Source: Streptomyces eurocidicus
GTDB taxonomy: Bacteria > Actinomycetota > Actinomycetes > Streptomycetales > Streptomycetaceae
DNA: 64,000 nucleotides
Reading direction: 5' to 3'
NCBI RefSeq assembly: GCF_002891295.1
Contig: NZ_LGUI01000003.1
Location: 248,001-312,000 of the forward strand
Below are positions 42,567 to 52,132 of the stretch, piece after piece. Numbering within the stretch: position 1 is the first letter of the stretch; each line of letters begins with the position of its first letter. Under the pieces are notes generated by a model. It did no database searches, was not told the origin of the DNA, and worked only from the letters and a program-made list of their open reading frames with translations. Position numbers and translations under genes: made by a program.

Positions 42567-43589
42567 TCAGCCCTGCCGGAGCACCAGTCTGCCACCCTGC
42601 CTGCGGACCGCGACCCGCCCGGGGAGGTTGATGGCTCCTTGGCCGCGCCAACCGGTGATCAGCCGGTCGACTTCCTCGATGTGCCGGGCGAAGAGCGAAC
42701 CGGCGGGAGAGCCCGCCGAGATGGCCGCGCGGCGCAGCACCCGGCGGCGGACCGCGGGGGGCAGCGCGAAGAGCTTGGCGGCCTCCAGGGCCCCCGTGTC
42801 GTCGCGCACGGAGGGCTCCACGGCGGCGGCCCAGCCGTCGAGGGCGTCCGCGTCGTCGCGGGAGAGCTGGGCCGTGCGGGCGAGGGCCTCGACGACCCCC
42901 TTGCCCAGGGCCTTCTCCAGGACGGGCAGGGCCTCGTGGCGGACCCGGGAGCGGGTGTAGGCCGGGTCGGCGTTGTGCGGGTCGTCCCAGACCGGCAGGG
43001 ACTGCACCATGCACGCCTTGCGGGCGGTCTGGCGGTCCAGGCCCAGGAAGGGCCTGCGGTAGCGGCCGTCGACGCCGGAGGCGACGGCCATGCCGGACAG
43101 CGAGCGGATGCCGGAGCCGCGGGCGAGGCCGAGGAGGACCGTCTCGGCCTGGTCGTCCCGGGTGTGGCCGAGGAGGACCGCGGCGGCGCCGTACCGCTCG
43201 GCGGCGGCGTCCAGCGCGGCGTAGCGGGCGTCGCGGGCGGCGGCCTCGGGGCCGCCGTCCCGGCCGACCCGCACCGTGACGGCCTCGACGGGGTCGAGGT
43301 CGAAGGCGGCCAGCCGGCTGACGACCTCGGCGGCGCGGACGTCGGAGCCGTGCTGGAGGCCGTGGTCGACGGTGACCCCGCCGGCCCGGATGCCGAGCCT
43401 GGGGGCCTCGAAGGCCAGGGCGGAGGCCAGCGCCATGGAGTCGGCGCCGCCGGAGCAGGCCACCAGGACCAGCGGCGGCCGGTCCGAGGGGGTGGGGGTT
43501 ACGGATGCGGGCGAGGTGGGGGTGAGGACGTCGTGGAGTACGCGGCGGACCGCCAGGCGTATCGCGGCGACCGCGGGATGTGGACCCAT
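42567..43589 (-). CDS. tilS: TilS, tRNA(Ile)-lysidine synthetase
   Basis: Modifies the wobble C of tRNA-Ile(CAU) to lysidine, changing codon reading and charging. The 340 residues have the PP-loop [12 protein letters not shown] around residue 45, VDHGLQHGS, and [20 protein letters not shown]. The C-terminal part is shorter than in E. coli and forms one helical tRNA-binding domain. An Ala/Pro/Ser/Thr linker precedes the PP-loop. An essential function is expected. Confidence 0.96.
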   Translation of the reverse strand: MGPHPAVAAIRLAVRRVLHDVLTPTSPASVTPTPSDRPPLVLVACSGGADSMALASALAFEAPRLGIRAGGVTVDHGLQHGSDVRAAEVVSRLAAFDLDPVEAVTVRVGRDGGPEAAARDARYAALDAAAERYGAAAVLLGHTRDDQAETVLLGLARGSGIRSLSGMAVASGVDGRYRRPFLGLDRQTARKACMVQSLPVWDDPHNADPAYTRSRVRHEALPVLEKALGKGVVEALARTAQLSRDDADALDGWAAAVEPSVRDDTGALEAAKLFALPPAVRRRVLRRAAISAGSPAGSLFARHIEEVDRLITGWRGQGAINLPGRVAVRRQGGRLVLRQG

Positions 43590-43779
43590 GTCCGTGTGTC
43601 CAATCGTTCCATATGGAGATCGTTCGGAGCTGCGCGAGCTTCGATGGCCTCAGTCACGCTGTGTGCGTCGATGGTGACAGAAGCGAGCCATTACCCGAGC
43701 ATCGCACGCCCACCCCTGGCTCACGGTCCCTCGGAAGGGTGATTACGAAGGCGTTCTACCCGGAGGGGGAGCTTCCGCT

Positions 43780-44952
43780 TCACTGCTCGGGCCTGCCGTG
43801 CACCCTCGTGACCCAGTCCGCCGGTTTGGCGATCTCCGCCTTGGTCGGGAGTGTGTTCGGGGAGGTCCACACACGGTTGAAACCGTCCATGCCCACCGCG
43901 TCCACGACCGCGCGCACGAAGCGCTCACCGTCACGGTACTGCCGCAGCTTGGCGTCCAGGCCCAGCAGCCTGCGCAGCGCCGCGTCCAGCCGGCCCGCGC
44001 CGTTCGCCCGCCGCTGCTGGAACTTCTCCCGGATCTCGGCGACCGAGGGCACCACCTGCGGGCCCACACCGTCCATCACATAGTCGGCGTGCCCCTCCAG
44101 CAGGGACATCACCGCCGTCAGCCGGCCCAGGATCTCCCGCTGGGCGGGCGTCTGGACCAGGTCCACGATGCTCCGGCCGCCGCGCTCCGCCGCCCCCTCA
44201 CCGGCCTCGGCGGCCTCCTCCTGGCCGGCCGGACGGCCGCCCGCCAGCGACTGCGCGGCCTCGCGGATCCGCTCCAGCAGCGTCGCCGGGTCGACCTCGG
44301 TCTCGCCGAGGAACGCCTGGATCTCGCCCTCGATGTGGTCGCGCAGCCAGGGCACGGCCGTGAACTGCGTGCGGTGCGTCTCCTCGTGCAGGCACACCCA
44401 CAGCCGGAAGTCGTGCGGATCCACCTCCAGCTCGCGCTCGACGTGCACGATGTTCGGCGCCACCAGCAGCAGCCTGCCGCCGTTCGCCGCCCCGGGCAGC
44501 TCGCCGGTCGCGGGCGCGAACGTCTCGTACTGGCCGAGCACGCGGGAGGCGAGGAACGACAGCAGCATGCCCAGCTCCACACCGGTCACCTTGCCGCCCA
44601 CGGCGCCCAGGACCGCGCCGCCGGGCACACCGCCCCGCCGGTCCTGCATCTTCTCCAGCAGCGGGGTGAGGACGGCCCGGAAACCGGCCACGTTCGCCTT
44701 GATCCACCCGGCCCGGTCCACCACCAGCACCGGGGTGTCGCGCGCCGCCGGATCCTCCGGGCCCCCTGGCGGCGGTGCCATCCGGGTGAACGCCCGGACG
44801 TGCTCCTCCGACGTCTTCGCGTGCCGCCGCAGCTCCGCGACGACCTCCCGCGCCTCGTCGCGGCCGACTTCGGGACCGGGCCGCACGAGCCGGGTCGCGG
44901 TCGCCACCGCGAGCTTCCAGTCGACCATCTCCGCACCACCGATGCTCGTCAT
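43780..44952 (-). CDS. DUF2342-family zinc-dependent metalloprotease-like protein
   Basis: A 390-residue protein of an actinobacterial family sometimes annotated as F420-biosynthesis-associated. It carries HEETH, a metzincin-like HExxH, near residue 190 (WVCLHEETHRTQF). A downstream conserved EGHADYVMDGVG could provide the third metal ligand. There is no signal peptide, so it is likely cytosolic. A Glu/Ala/Gly-rich insertion lies around residues 235-255. The gene sits between dacB and tilS. The substrate is unknown. Confidence 0.87.
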   Translation of the reverse strand: MTSIGGAEMVDWKLAVATATRLVRPGPEVGRDEAREVVAELRRHAKTSEEHVRAFTRMAPPPGGPEDPAARDTPVLVVDRAGWIKANVAGFRAVLTPLLEKMQDRRGGVPGGAVLGAVGGKVTGVELGMLLSFLASRVLGQYETFAPATGELPGAANGGRLLLVAPNIVHVERELEVDPHDFRLWVCLHEETHRTQFTAVPWLRDHIEGEIQAFLGETEVDPATLLERIREAAQSLAGGRPAGQEEAAEAGEGAAERGGRSIVDLVQTPAQREILGRLTAVMSLLEGHADYVMDGVGPQVVPSVAEIREKFQQRRANGAGRLDAALRRLLGLDAKLRQYRDGERFVRAVVDAVGMDGFNRVWTSPNTLPTKAEIAKPADWVTRVHGRPEQ

Positions 44953-45038
44953 GGCTTCACCGTACGTGCACCGCTCCGCTCGGGGTAGCGCGGTCCGGCG
45001 GCCTGTGGATAACGGGGGGCGGGAGTGGACGGGAGGGG

Positions 45039-46511
45039 TCAGCTCCGGCAGCCGCAGTCCGCCACCTTGGCGGCCAGCCGGTCCAGGGCCCGCTGCGCGG
45101 CGTCCGCGTCCCCGGTCCCGGAGGCCATGAACGCGAACGTCACGACCCTGCCCTCGGCGTCGACCACCGTCCCGGCCAGCGTGTTCACGCCCGTCAGCGT
45201 GCCGGTCTTGGCCCGGACGAGGCCGCGGCCCGCCGCCTCGTCCCCGTACCGGCCGCGCAGGGTGCCGGTGAAGCCCGCCACCGGAAGGCCCGTGAGGACC
45301 GGGCGCAGCTCGGGTCGGCGCGGGTCGGCGGCCCGTACGAGCAGCCGGGCGAGGAGGTCCGCGGAGACCTGGTCGGCGCGGTCCAGGCCGCTGCCGTCGG
45401 CGACCTTGGCGCCGGACAGGCCGAGCCCGTCCAGCCGCCCGGTGACCGCCCCGGCCGCGCCCTCGAAGCTCGCCTCCTGTCCCGAGGCGAGCGCCGTCTG
45501 CCGGGCCAGCGCCTCGGCGATGTCGTTGTCGCTGTTGGTGAGGGTCCGCTCGACGAGCGCGGCCACGGTCGGCGAGGACACCGCGGCGAGGCGCTCCGCC
45601 CGGTCGCCGGCGCGGCGGGCCGCTACGTCGCCCTCGACGCCGACGCCCTCGTCGCGCAGCAGGCCGGCGAACTTCCCGGCCGCGTCGGCGACCGGGTCCG
45701 TGGAGCGCTCGGCCGGGCCCCGGTCGGAGTCGTCGAGGCGGCCCTCGTCGACCATCAGGGCGCTGACGGGAGCGATGTTCTCGTTGGGGCCGATGGGGTG
45801 GACGGCGGGGCCGGCGTAGCGGGAGGCGTCGTAGCCGACCGCGACCCGGTCCTTGCCGCGCGCCTTGAGCGCCCGGGCGGTGCTCCGGGCCAGTTCCCTC
45901 AGGCTCGCGGGCCGCTGCGGCCCGGCCCCGGCGCCGTCGCGCGCCGTGAGAGTGGGGTCTCCCCCGCCGACGAGCACGATCCCGCCGTCGCCGTCGGCCA
46001 CGACCGTCGTGTCGACGCGGTGGTCCGGGCCCAGGGCCGAGAGCGCCGCCGCGGCGGTGGCCAGCTTGACGGTGGAGGCGGGGGTGTACGCGGTGCCCTC
46101 GTCGGAGCCGTACAGCCGCTCGCCGGTGGCGGCGTCGTAGACGGCGGCCGAGTGCCGGTCGCCGAGCGCGGCGTCCTTCAGCAGCGGTCCGAGCGCCTCG
46201 GCGAGGCCGTCCGGGGCGCCCGCGCGGGCGGCGCCGCGCTCGCCGGCGCCCACCAGGACGGGGGCGCGGCGGGGTGCCCGGGCCGCCCGCCCGGCCTCCG
46301 GCCGCTCGGCGGCCCGGTCCGCGCCCGCGGCGGCGGCCCGGTCCCGCTCGGCCACGCGCCGGCCGCCCTCCCAGGGGCCCGCGGCGCCCACCGCGCCACC
46401 GGCGGCGACCAGTCCGGCCAGGGCGGAAACCGCGACGAAACGCACGGTCCGGCGTTGTACAGGCGGGACGTCACGCCACCGCCCCGTCCGCCACGACCCG
46501 GCCTCAGGCAC
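45039..46511 (-). CDS. dacB: PBP4-type D-alanyl-D-alanine carboxypeptidase/endopeptidase
   Basis: A class C low-molecular-mass penicillin-binding protein acting on peptidoglycan peptides. A membrane anchor or signal helix (about 25-45) precedes an Ala/Arg/Glu-rich linker. The catalytic motifs are SxxK in YTPASTVKLATAA, SxN in LTNSDNDIAEAL and KTG in RAKTGTLTGVNT. The protein ends ADCGCRS. GTG 46511 (VPEAGSWRTGRW) is preferred, with AAAGGGG upstream; GTG 46556 is an in-frame alternative. It is divergent from ppa. Confidence 0.92.
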   Translation of the reverse strand: MPEAGSWRTGRWRDVPPVQRRTVRFVAVSALAGLVAAGGAVGAAGPWEGGRRVAERDRAAAAGADRAAERPEAGRAARAPRRAPVLVGAGERGAARAGAPDGLAEALGPLLKDAALGDRHSAAVYDAATGERLYGSDEGTAYTPASTVKLATAAAALSALGPDHRVDTTVVADGDGGIVLVGGGDPTLTARDGAGAGPQRPASLRELARSTARALKARGKDRVAVGYDASRYAGPAVHPIGPNENIAPVSALMVDEGRLDDSDRGPAERSTDPVADAAGKFAGLLRDEGVGVEGDVAARRAGDRAERLAAVSSPTVAALVERTLTNSDNDIAEALARQTALASGQEASFEGAAGAVTGRLDGLGLSGAKVADGSGLDRADQVSADLLARLLVRAADPRRPELRPVLTGLPVAGFTGTLRGRYGDEAAGRGLVRAKTGTLTGVNTLAGTVVDAEGRVVTFAFMASGTGDADAAQRALDRLAAKVADCGCRS

Positions 46512-46597
46512 TTCGGACCAGCCCCTTTCGCCACCACACACCCGCGTGAGAGACACTTAACCACCAGACGTATGTGTTGATCATGGAGGAGCCACCC

Positions 46598-47095
46598 GTG
46601 GAGTTCGACGTCACCATCGAGATCCCGAAGGGTTCGCGGAACAAGTACGAGGTGGACCACGAGACGGGTCGCATCCGCCTGGACCGTCGACTCTTCACCT
46701 CGACCAGCTACCCGGCCGACTACGGCTTCGTCGAGAACACCCTCGGCGAGGACGGCGACCCGCTGGACGCCCTCGTCATCCTGGACGAGCCGACCTTCCC
46801 GGGTTGCCTCATCAAGTGCCGCGCCATCGGCATGTTCCGCATGACGGACGAGGCCGGCGGCGACGACAAGCTGCTGTGCGTCCCGGCGAACGACCCGCGC
46901 GTGGAGCACCTGCGCGACATCCACCACGTGTCGGAGTTCGACCGCCTGGAGATCCAGCACTTCTTCGAGGTCTACAAGGACCTGGAGCCGGGCAAGTCCG
47001 TCGAGGGCGCCGACTGGGTCGGCCGCGCCGAGGCCGAGGCGGAGATCGAGGCGTCGTACAAGCGCCTCGAGGCCGCCGGTGGCGCCCACCACTGA
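46598..47095 (+). CDS. ppa: Inorganic pyrophosphatase
   Basis: Hydrolyses pyrophosphate, pulling biosynthetic reactions forward. It is a 165-residue family I (soluble hexameric) enzyme. It shows [37 protein letters not shown] (catalytic Asp residues) and a [13 protein letters not shown] segment. GTG 46598 is fixed by GGAGGA 7 nt upstream; an in-frame ATG further upstream would include that site. It is monocistronic and divergent from dacB. Confidence 0.97.
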   Translation: MEFDVTIEIPKGSRNKYEVDHETGRIRLDRRLFTSTSYPADYGFVENTLGEDGDPLDALVILDEPTFPGCLIKCRAIGMFRMTDEAGGDDKLLCVPANDPRVEHLRDIHHVSEFDRLEIQHFFEVYKDLEPGKSVEGADWVGRAEAEAEIEASYKRLEAAGGAHH

Positions 47096-47138
47096 GCCTG
47101 ACGGCTCCATAGGACCCCGTGCGGCGCGCGCCGCCGCG

Positions 47139-47164
47139 CGGGGCTCCGCCCCGGACCCCGGTCC
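47139..47164. repeat. 26-bp module identical to part of the intergenic element
   Basis: The 26 bases are identical to 22473-22498, including the hairpin GGGGCTCCGCCCC. It lies just after ppa, before a second hairpin (GGACCCCGGTCC), and probably terminates ppa transcription. Confidence 0.65.
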
Positions 47165-47291
47165 GGGGATTCCCCGGTCCCTCTAACGGGCCGGATCCGC
47201 CCGGCGCACCGGGCGGCACAAGCCCGGCGTTCGGGTACGCCCGCCCCGGGCACGTCCGTGCCGCACCCGGCGGGCCACCGGGCCCGCGAGG

Positions 47292-48977
47292 TCAGAACCC
47301 TCGCGTCCGCTTCGCCGCGCGGCGCGTGGCCGCGCCTCCCGGGACCTTGATGAACAGCCGGGCCGCCTCGGAGCCCAGGTTCACCCCGATCGCGATCGCC
47401 AGCGCGAGGGCCGCCGCCTTCGTGAGGCTGGAGATGCCGGTGTTCATGTCGTTCTTCGCGAAGTTCAGCAGCGCGAAGTACGTGGCGCTACCGGGCAGCA
47501 GCGGGCCGATCGCCGCCGTGACGTACGGCAGCGCGGACGCGTACCGATAGCGCGAGAGCAGCTGGCCGAAGAGGCCGACGAGCCCGGCGGCGATGGCCGT
47601 GGCGGGCACCGGATCGAGCCCCGCGGTGTCCGCGAGCGCCGCGTAGATGACCCAGGCGACGCCGCCGTTGAGCGTCACGGTCAGCACCGTGTGGCGCTCC
47701 TGCTGGAGCAGCACCGCGAAGGCGAAGACCAGCAGCATGGCCGCGATGATCTGGACGACCGGCCGTTCCTGCCGCTCCAGGGCCGCCTCCGGATTGAGGG
47801 TCCCGCCGCCGATGTGCACCCCTCCGTAGAGGACGACCAGCACGCCGCAGACGATGCCCGCGATCAGATAGCCCACTTCCAGCAGCCGGGCCGCGGCGGT
47901 GATGTAGTAGCCGGTCAGGCCGTCCTGCACGCCCGCCACCAGCGCCCGCCCGGGGATCAGCGCGAACAGTCCGCCGGTGATCACCGCGGACGCCTGGACG
48001 TGCGCGTGGCCGGCGCTGATCGCCACGCCCATCGCGGCGGGCGGCATCGCGGCGGCCACGAACTGGTAGAACTCCGGCAGCCCGCGCCCCGAGGCCAGCC
48101 AGGCCAGCCGGTCGCCGCACATCGCGCCCACGGCGGCCGCCAGGAAGACCACGACCCCGCCGCCGACGAGCATGCTCGCCGCACCGGCGAGCAGCCCGGA
48201 GGCGGCGGTCAGCGCCCAGCCGGGGTACGGGTGGCGGTTGCGGCGGATCTCGGCGAGGCGGCCGTACGCCTCCTCCAGGGTGAGCCCCCGGGAGGTGATG
48301 TCGTGGACGAGCCGGAAGACGGCCGAGAGCCGGTTGTAGTCGGTGCCGCGCCGGCGGACCGTGCGGTTGGCGGTGACGGGGTCGTCGACGAGGGACGGCT
48401 GATAGCTGACGGTCAGCAGGGTGAAGGTGACGGTCGGCTCGCAGCGGTCGAGCCCGTAGGCGTGCGCGACGCCGAACATGGCCGCCTCGACGTCCTCGGC
48501 GCCCTCGCCGCCCGCGAGCAGCAGCTCGCCGATGCGGAGGGTCAGGTCGAGCACGCGCGGGACGGGCGGCCCCGGCTCGTCCTGCTTCTCGGCCCGCTCG
48601 GGGGCGGGCCGCTCGCCGACCGGCATCCGGAGCATCGTGCGCATCCGGTCCTGCCAGGGCGCCTCCTTGGTCAGGCTGACCTTGGGTATGCCGTGCGGCG
48701 GGGTGAAGGCGGGGTAGGCCACGGCCTGCGGGCCGGTGGGGGCGGCGGTGCCCGGCGGGAGCGTGAAGGCCGAGCCCTCGGGTCCGGCGCCGGACTCCGG
48801 GGCGATGCCCTCGGGGACGGCGAACTCCGACGTCGGGTGGTCGTCCTCGGGCACCGGCGGGAGCGGGACGCCGAGCGGCGGGGTGAAGGCGCTGCGCGCC
48901 TCGTCGGACTGCGGCTTCCGGTCCTCGGTCCGATCCGCGTCCGCGGCGCCGCCGCCCCTCTTTCGATCCGCCACCAC
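47292..48977 (-). CDS. ThrE-type threonine/serine exporter family protein
   Basis: A 561-residue membrane protein. The first ~135 residues are a disordered Pro-rich region with three related AFTPP/AFTLPPG motifs. A ThrE (DUF1212) domain follows, starting VLDLTLRIGELLLAGGEGAEDVEAAM, then about ten transmembrane helices including the second ThrE_2-like half. Family members export threonine and serine. The first of two adjacent GTG codons is used, with GAGGAG upstream. It ends before the DedA-distal intergenic region and is transcribed alone. Confidence 0.88.
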   Translation of the reverse strand: MVADRKRGGGAADADRTEDRKPQSDEARSAFTPPLGVPLPPVPEDDHPTSEFAVPEGIAPESGAGPEGSAFTLPPGTAAPTGPQAVAYPAFTPPHGIPKVSLTKEAPWQDRMRTMLRMPVGERPAPERAEKQDEPGPPVPRVLDLTLRIGELLLAGGEGAEDVEAAMFGVAHAYGLDRCEPTVTFTLLTVSYQPSLVDDPVTANRTVRRRGTDYNRLSAVFRLVHDITSRGLTLEEAYGRLAEIRRNRHPYPGWALTAASGLLAGAASMLVGGGVVVFLAAAVGAMCGDRLAWLASGRGLPEFYQFVAAAMPPAAMGVAISAGHAHVQASAVITGGLFALIPGRALVAGVQDGLTGYYITAAARLLEVGYLIAGIVCGVLVVLYGGVHIGGGTLNPEAALERQERPVVQIIAAMLLVFAFAVLLQQERHTVLTVTLNGGVAWVIYAALADTAGLDPVPATAIAAGLVGLFGQLLSRYRYASALPYVTAAIGPLLPGSATYFALLNFAKNDMNTGISSLTKAAALALAIAIGVNLGSEAARLFIKVPGGAATRRAAKRTRGF

Positions 48978-49105
48978 GCGACTCCTCTTACGCCTCCTGC
49001 CGCCCTGCTAGGGCCACCATGCCTGATCAGTGGCCCGTGTGCCCAGCGTGGCCCTGGGCACACCTCGGACGGCGGTGGGAGAGGGACTACGGCGGCGGAC
49101 CGGGG

Positions 49106-49810
49106 TCAGCGCTTGGCGTGCCGGCCGCGCTGGACCGGCGGGCGGCCCTCGCCGTGGCCGCCCGAGGCGGCCTGGGCCTTCTTGCCCTTGGAACGGGCCC
49201 GCAGCAGCTCGATGGCGACGGGCACCACCGAGATCAGCACGATGGCGACGAGGATCAGCTCGATGTGCTTGTTGACGAACTCGACCTTGCCGAGGGCGGC
49301 GCCCAGCAGCGTCACTCCGGCGCCCCAGAGGACGCCGCCGATGACGTTGAAGATCAGGAAGGAGCGGTAGTTCATCCGGCTCACGCCGGCGATGATCGGC
49401 GTGAAGGTGCGGATGATCGGCACGAACCGCGCCAGGACCAGCGACTTCGGCCCGTACTTCTCGAAGAACTCGTGCGCCTTCTCGACGTTCTCCTGCTTGA
49501 AGAGGCGGGAGTCCGGGCGCTTGAAGAGCGCGGGGCCGACCTTACGGCCGAAGAGATAGCCGGCCTGGTCGCCGAGGATCGCGGCGAGCACGACCAGCAG
49601 GGCGACGAGCCACAGCGGCTTGTCGATCTGGTTGGTGGTGACCAGCAGGCCGGTGGTGAAGAGCAGCGAGTCGCCCGGCAGGAAGAAGCCGATCAGGAGG
49701 CCGGACTCCGCGAAGACGATGGCCAGGACGCCGATCAGACCGAATTGCTCGATCAGATAGTTCGCGTCCAGCCACTGCGGGCCGAGCGCGAGGGTGGTCA
49801 TGGGGGTCAC
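49106..49810 (-). CDS. DedA family membrane protein
   Basis: A 234-residue protein of the DedA/VTT superfamily, whose members translocate lipids such as undecaprenyl phosphate or phosphatidylethanolamine. It has five hydrophobic segments and the conserved ESGLLIGFFLPGDSLLFTTG, GDQAGYLFGR and LARFVPIIRTFTPIIAGVSRM, with the functional Arg residues. The tail is basic. GTG 49810 has AGGAG 10 nt upstream; ATG 49801 is an in-frame alternative. Confidence 0.92.
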   Translation of the reverse strand: MTPMTTLALGPQWLDANYLIEQFGLIGVLAIVFAESGLLIGFFLPGDSLLFTTGLLVTTNQIDKPLWLVALLVVLAAILGDQAGYLFGRKVGPALFKRPDSRLFKQENVEKAHEFFEKYGPKSLVLARFVPIIRTFTPIIAGVSRMNYRSFLIFNVIGGVLWGAGVTLLGAALGKVEFVNKHIELILVAIVLISVVPVAIELLRARSKGKKAQAASGGHGEGRPPVQRGRHAKR

Positions 49811-50026
49811 GGGTAGGTGGCTCCTGAGTCGTGGGCGCAGGCTCGTGCGAGGCCCGCGGGCACAGGCGGGGTGGGGTGGTGTGCGGCCCCAAGTTATCAA
49901 CGTGTCCGCCGGCCCCCTGGTTCCAGAGCCCTCCCCGGCCCGAACCTCCGTTCGCACTCAACCGGCGCAGCCCCGCATGCGTCCGGGACAACAACCGACA
50001 AAACTGCACACACGGAGGTGGATGCG

Positions 50027-50392
50027 ATGGGCATCGAGGAGTACGGCGGCGGCCAGTCCCAGTCGGATGTAATCGTGGTCACGACCAACGACGTACCCGG
50101 CTTCCGCGTCGACAGGGTGATCGGCGAGGTCTTCGGGCTGACCGTGCGCTCCCGGCACGTCGGCAGCCAGATCGGCGCGGGCCTGAAGTCGCTCATCGGC
50201 GGCGAGCTCAAGGGCCTGACCAAGACGCTGGTCGAGACCCGCAACCAGGCGATGGAGCGGCTGGTCGAGCAGGCGAAAGCGCGCGGCGCCAACGCCGTAC
50301 TGATGTTCCGCTTCGACGTGACGGAGGCGGCGGACGTGGGCACGGAGGTCTGCGCCTACGGCACGGCCGTCGTGATCTCGCCCCGGGCGTGA
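50027..50392 (+). CDS. YbjQ family protein
   Basis: A 121-residue small protein of the YbjQ/UPF0145 type, thought to form a symmetric oligomer. It contains VTTNDVPGFRVDRVIGEVFG, SRHVGSQIGAGLKSLIGG and ANAVLMFRFD. No catalytic residues are established for the family. GGAGGTG lies 6-12 nt upstream of the ATG. It is monocistronic and ends at a 16-bp hairpin. Confidence 0.9.
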   Translation: MGIEEYGGGQSQSDVIVVTTNDVPGFRVDRVIGEVFGLTVRSRHVGSQIGAGLKSLIGGELKGLTKTLVETRNQAMERLVEQAKARGANAVLMFRFDVTEAADVGTEVCAYGTAVVISPRA

Positions 50393-50399
50393 GGAACGG

Positions 50400-50433
50400 C
50401 GGTGGGGCGGCCGGGCTCCCGGCCGCCCCACCG
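50400..50433 (+). terminator. 16-bp hairpin after the YbjQ gene
   Basis: CGGTGGGGCGGCCGGG pairs perfectly with CCCGGCCGCCCCACCG across a 2-nt centre. It lies 8 nt past the YbjQ stop and 42 nt before the decarboxylase start. Confidence 0.8.
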
Positions 50434-50474
50434 CGGGGTGAGCCGGCCGGTACGACCAGGAGGGCGTCCCTCTC

Positions 50475-51890
50475 ATGGCACTGCACAAAGGCGCGGCCCA
50501 CCGGGCCAGGGAGCGCGGCATCTCGGTCAACCCGTTCTACGGCGAGGCCGACCCCCTCGCCGGCATGACGGGCGACCCGCCCCGGCACCGCCTCCCGGAT
50601 ACGCCCATGGCGCCCCGGAGCGCCTACCGGCTCGTCCACGACGAGCTGATGCTGGACGGGAACTCCCGGCTCAACCTGGCCACCTTCGTCACCACCTGGA
50701 TGGAGCCCCAGGCCGACGTGCTCATGTCCGAGTGCCAGGACAAGAACATGATCGACAAGGATGAGTACCCGCGCACCGCGGAGCTGGAGAAGCGCTGCGT
50801 GCGGATGCTCGCCGACCTGTGGCACGCCCCGGACCCGGCCACCACCGTCGGCTGCTCGACCACGGGGTCGAGCGAGGCGTGCATGCTCGCCGGGATGGCC
50901 CTCAAGCGGCGCTGGGCGCTCGCGAACGCCGGCCGCTACCCGTCGGCCGAGGCCCGGCCCAATCTGGTGATGGGCGCGAACGTCCAGGTCTGCTGGGAGA
51001 AGTTCTGCGCCTTCTGGGAGGTCGAGGCGCGCCAGGTGCCGATGGAGGGCGAGCGCTTCCACCTCGACCCCGCGGCGGCGGCCGGGCTGTGCGACGAGAA
51101 CACCATCGGGGTCGTCGCCGTCCTGGGCTCGACCTTCGACGGGTCGTACGAGCCGGTGGCCGAGGTGTGCGCGGCGCTGGACGGCCTCCAGGAGCGCACG
51201 GGCCTGGACGTACCGGTCCATGTGGACGGCGCCTCCGGCGCGATGATCGCGCCCTTCCTCGACGAGAAGCTGGTCTGGGACTTCCGGCTGCCGCGCGTCG
51301 CATCGATCAACACCTCGGGCCACAAGTACGGGCTCGTCTACCCCGGCGTCGGCTGGGCGCTGTGGCGGGACCGGGCGGCCCTCCCCGAGGAACTGGTCTT
51401 CCGGGTCAACTACCTGGGCGGTGACATGCCGACCTTCGCGCTGAACTTCTCCCGGCCGGGCGCGCAGGTGGCGGCGCAGTACTACACCTTCCTGAGGCTG
51501 GGCCGCGACGGCTACCGCGCGGTGCAGCGGAACGCCCGGGAGGTCGCGTGCCGGCTCTCCCGGCACATCGCCGAAACGGGCGACTTCCGGCTGCTCACAC
51601 GCGGCGACGAGCTGCCGGTCTTCGCCTTCACCACGGCCGAGGGGGTCACCTCCTTCGACGTCTTCGACGTCTCGCGGCGGCTGCGGGAACGGGGCTGGCT
51701 CGTCCCCGCCTACACGTTCCCGCCGAACCGGGAGGACCTGTCGGTGCTGCGGATCGTCTGCCGGAACGGGTTCTCGCACGATCTGGCGGACCTGTTCCTG
51801 GAGGACCTGCGGGCGCTCCTGCCGGAGCTGCGGGAGCAGCCGGGACCGCTGGGGAGGCCGGAGTCGAAGGCGACGGCGTTCCATCACTGA
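50475..51890 (+). CDS. gad: Glutamate decarboxylase (PLP-dependent)
   Basis: Converts glutamate to GABA and CO2, consuming a proton. The 471 residues are full length for the GadB type. They include SRLNLATFVTTWMEP, the cofactor-binding CSTTGSSEACMLAGMALKRRW, VHVDGASGAMIAPF and the PLP lysine in INTSGHKYGLVYPG. The C-terminal pH-gating tail of E. coli GadB is replaced by a different sequence. No GABA antiporter gene is adjacent. The gene is followed by a minisatellite. Confidence 0.94.
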   Translation: MALHKGAAHRARERGISVNPFYGEADPLAGMTGDPPRHRLPDTPMAPRSAYRLVHDELMLDGNSRLNLATFVTTWMEPQADVLMSECQDKNMIDKDEYPRTAELEKRCVRMLADLWHAPDPATTVGCSTTGSSEACMLAGMALKRRWALANAGRYPSAEARPNLVMGANVQVCWEKFCAFWEVEARQVPMEGERFHLDPAAAAGLCDENTIGVVAVLGSTFDGSYEPVAEVCAALDGLQERTGLDVPVHVDGASGAMIAPFLDEKLVWDFRLPRVASINTSGHKYGLVYPGVGWALWRDRAALPEELVFRVNYLGGDMPTFALNFSRPGAQVAAQYYTFLRLGRDGYRAVQRNAREVACRLSRHIAETGDFRLLTRGDELPVFAFTTAEGVTSFDVFDVSRRLRERGWLVPAYTFPPNREDLSVLRIVCRNGFSHDLADLFLEDLRALLPELREQPGPLGRPESKATAFHH

Positions 51891-51891
51891 G

Positions 51892-52090
51892 GCGTTCCGG
51901 CGGCTCCCCCACGAAGGCGTTCGGTGCGGTGCTCCCGGCGGGTCCTCCGCCGAGGCGTTCGGTGCGGCGTTCCCGGCGACTCCACCACCAAGGCGCTCAG
52001 CGCGGCGTTCCCGGCGACTCCACCACCAAGGCGCTCAGCGCGGCGTTCCCGGTGGGTCCTCCACCGAGGTGCTCCCGGCGGCCCGCCCCC
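51892..52090. repeat. Minisatellite: about five tandem 38-39-bp units
   Basis: Imperfect direct repeats begin AGGCG(T/C)TC and continue through GCGGCGTTCCCGG to TCCACCACCA or its variants. The two central units are the most alike and are spaced by exactly 38 bp (51991 and 52029). Outer units diverge. As the period is not a multiple of three and the array follows a stop codon, it is noncoding. Confidence 0.75.
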
Positions 52091-52092
52091 CT

Positions 52093-52132
52093 GCCCGAGC
52101 CTTCCCGGCTGCCCTCACGCGCCGGACGGGCC
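52093..52132. repeat. Degenerate fragment of the intergenic element
   Basis: GAGCCTTCCCGGCTGCCCTCACGCGCCGGACGGGCCCG keeps the CCTCA...CGCCGGACGGGC half-palindrome of the family. It overlaps the 3' end of the PadR gene, whose last codons read through it. Confidence 0.45.

Noticed and set aside
46556..46598. A start for the PBP4 gene at 46556
   Set aside because: It is in frame but the extra residues are charged and non-conserved, and GTG 46511 has a better upstream G-rich site.
51892..52090. CRISPR array
   Set aside because: Units are contiguous and imperfect with no spacers of unique sequence, and no cas gene is nearby.
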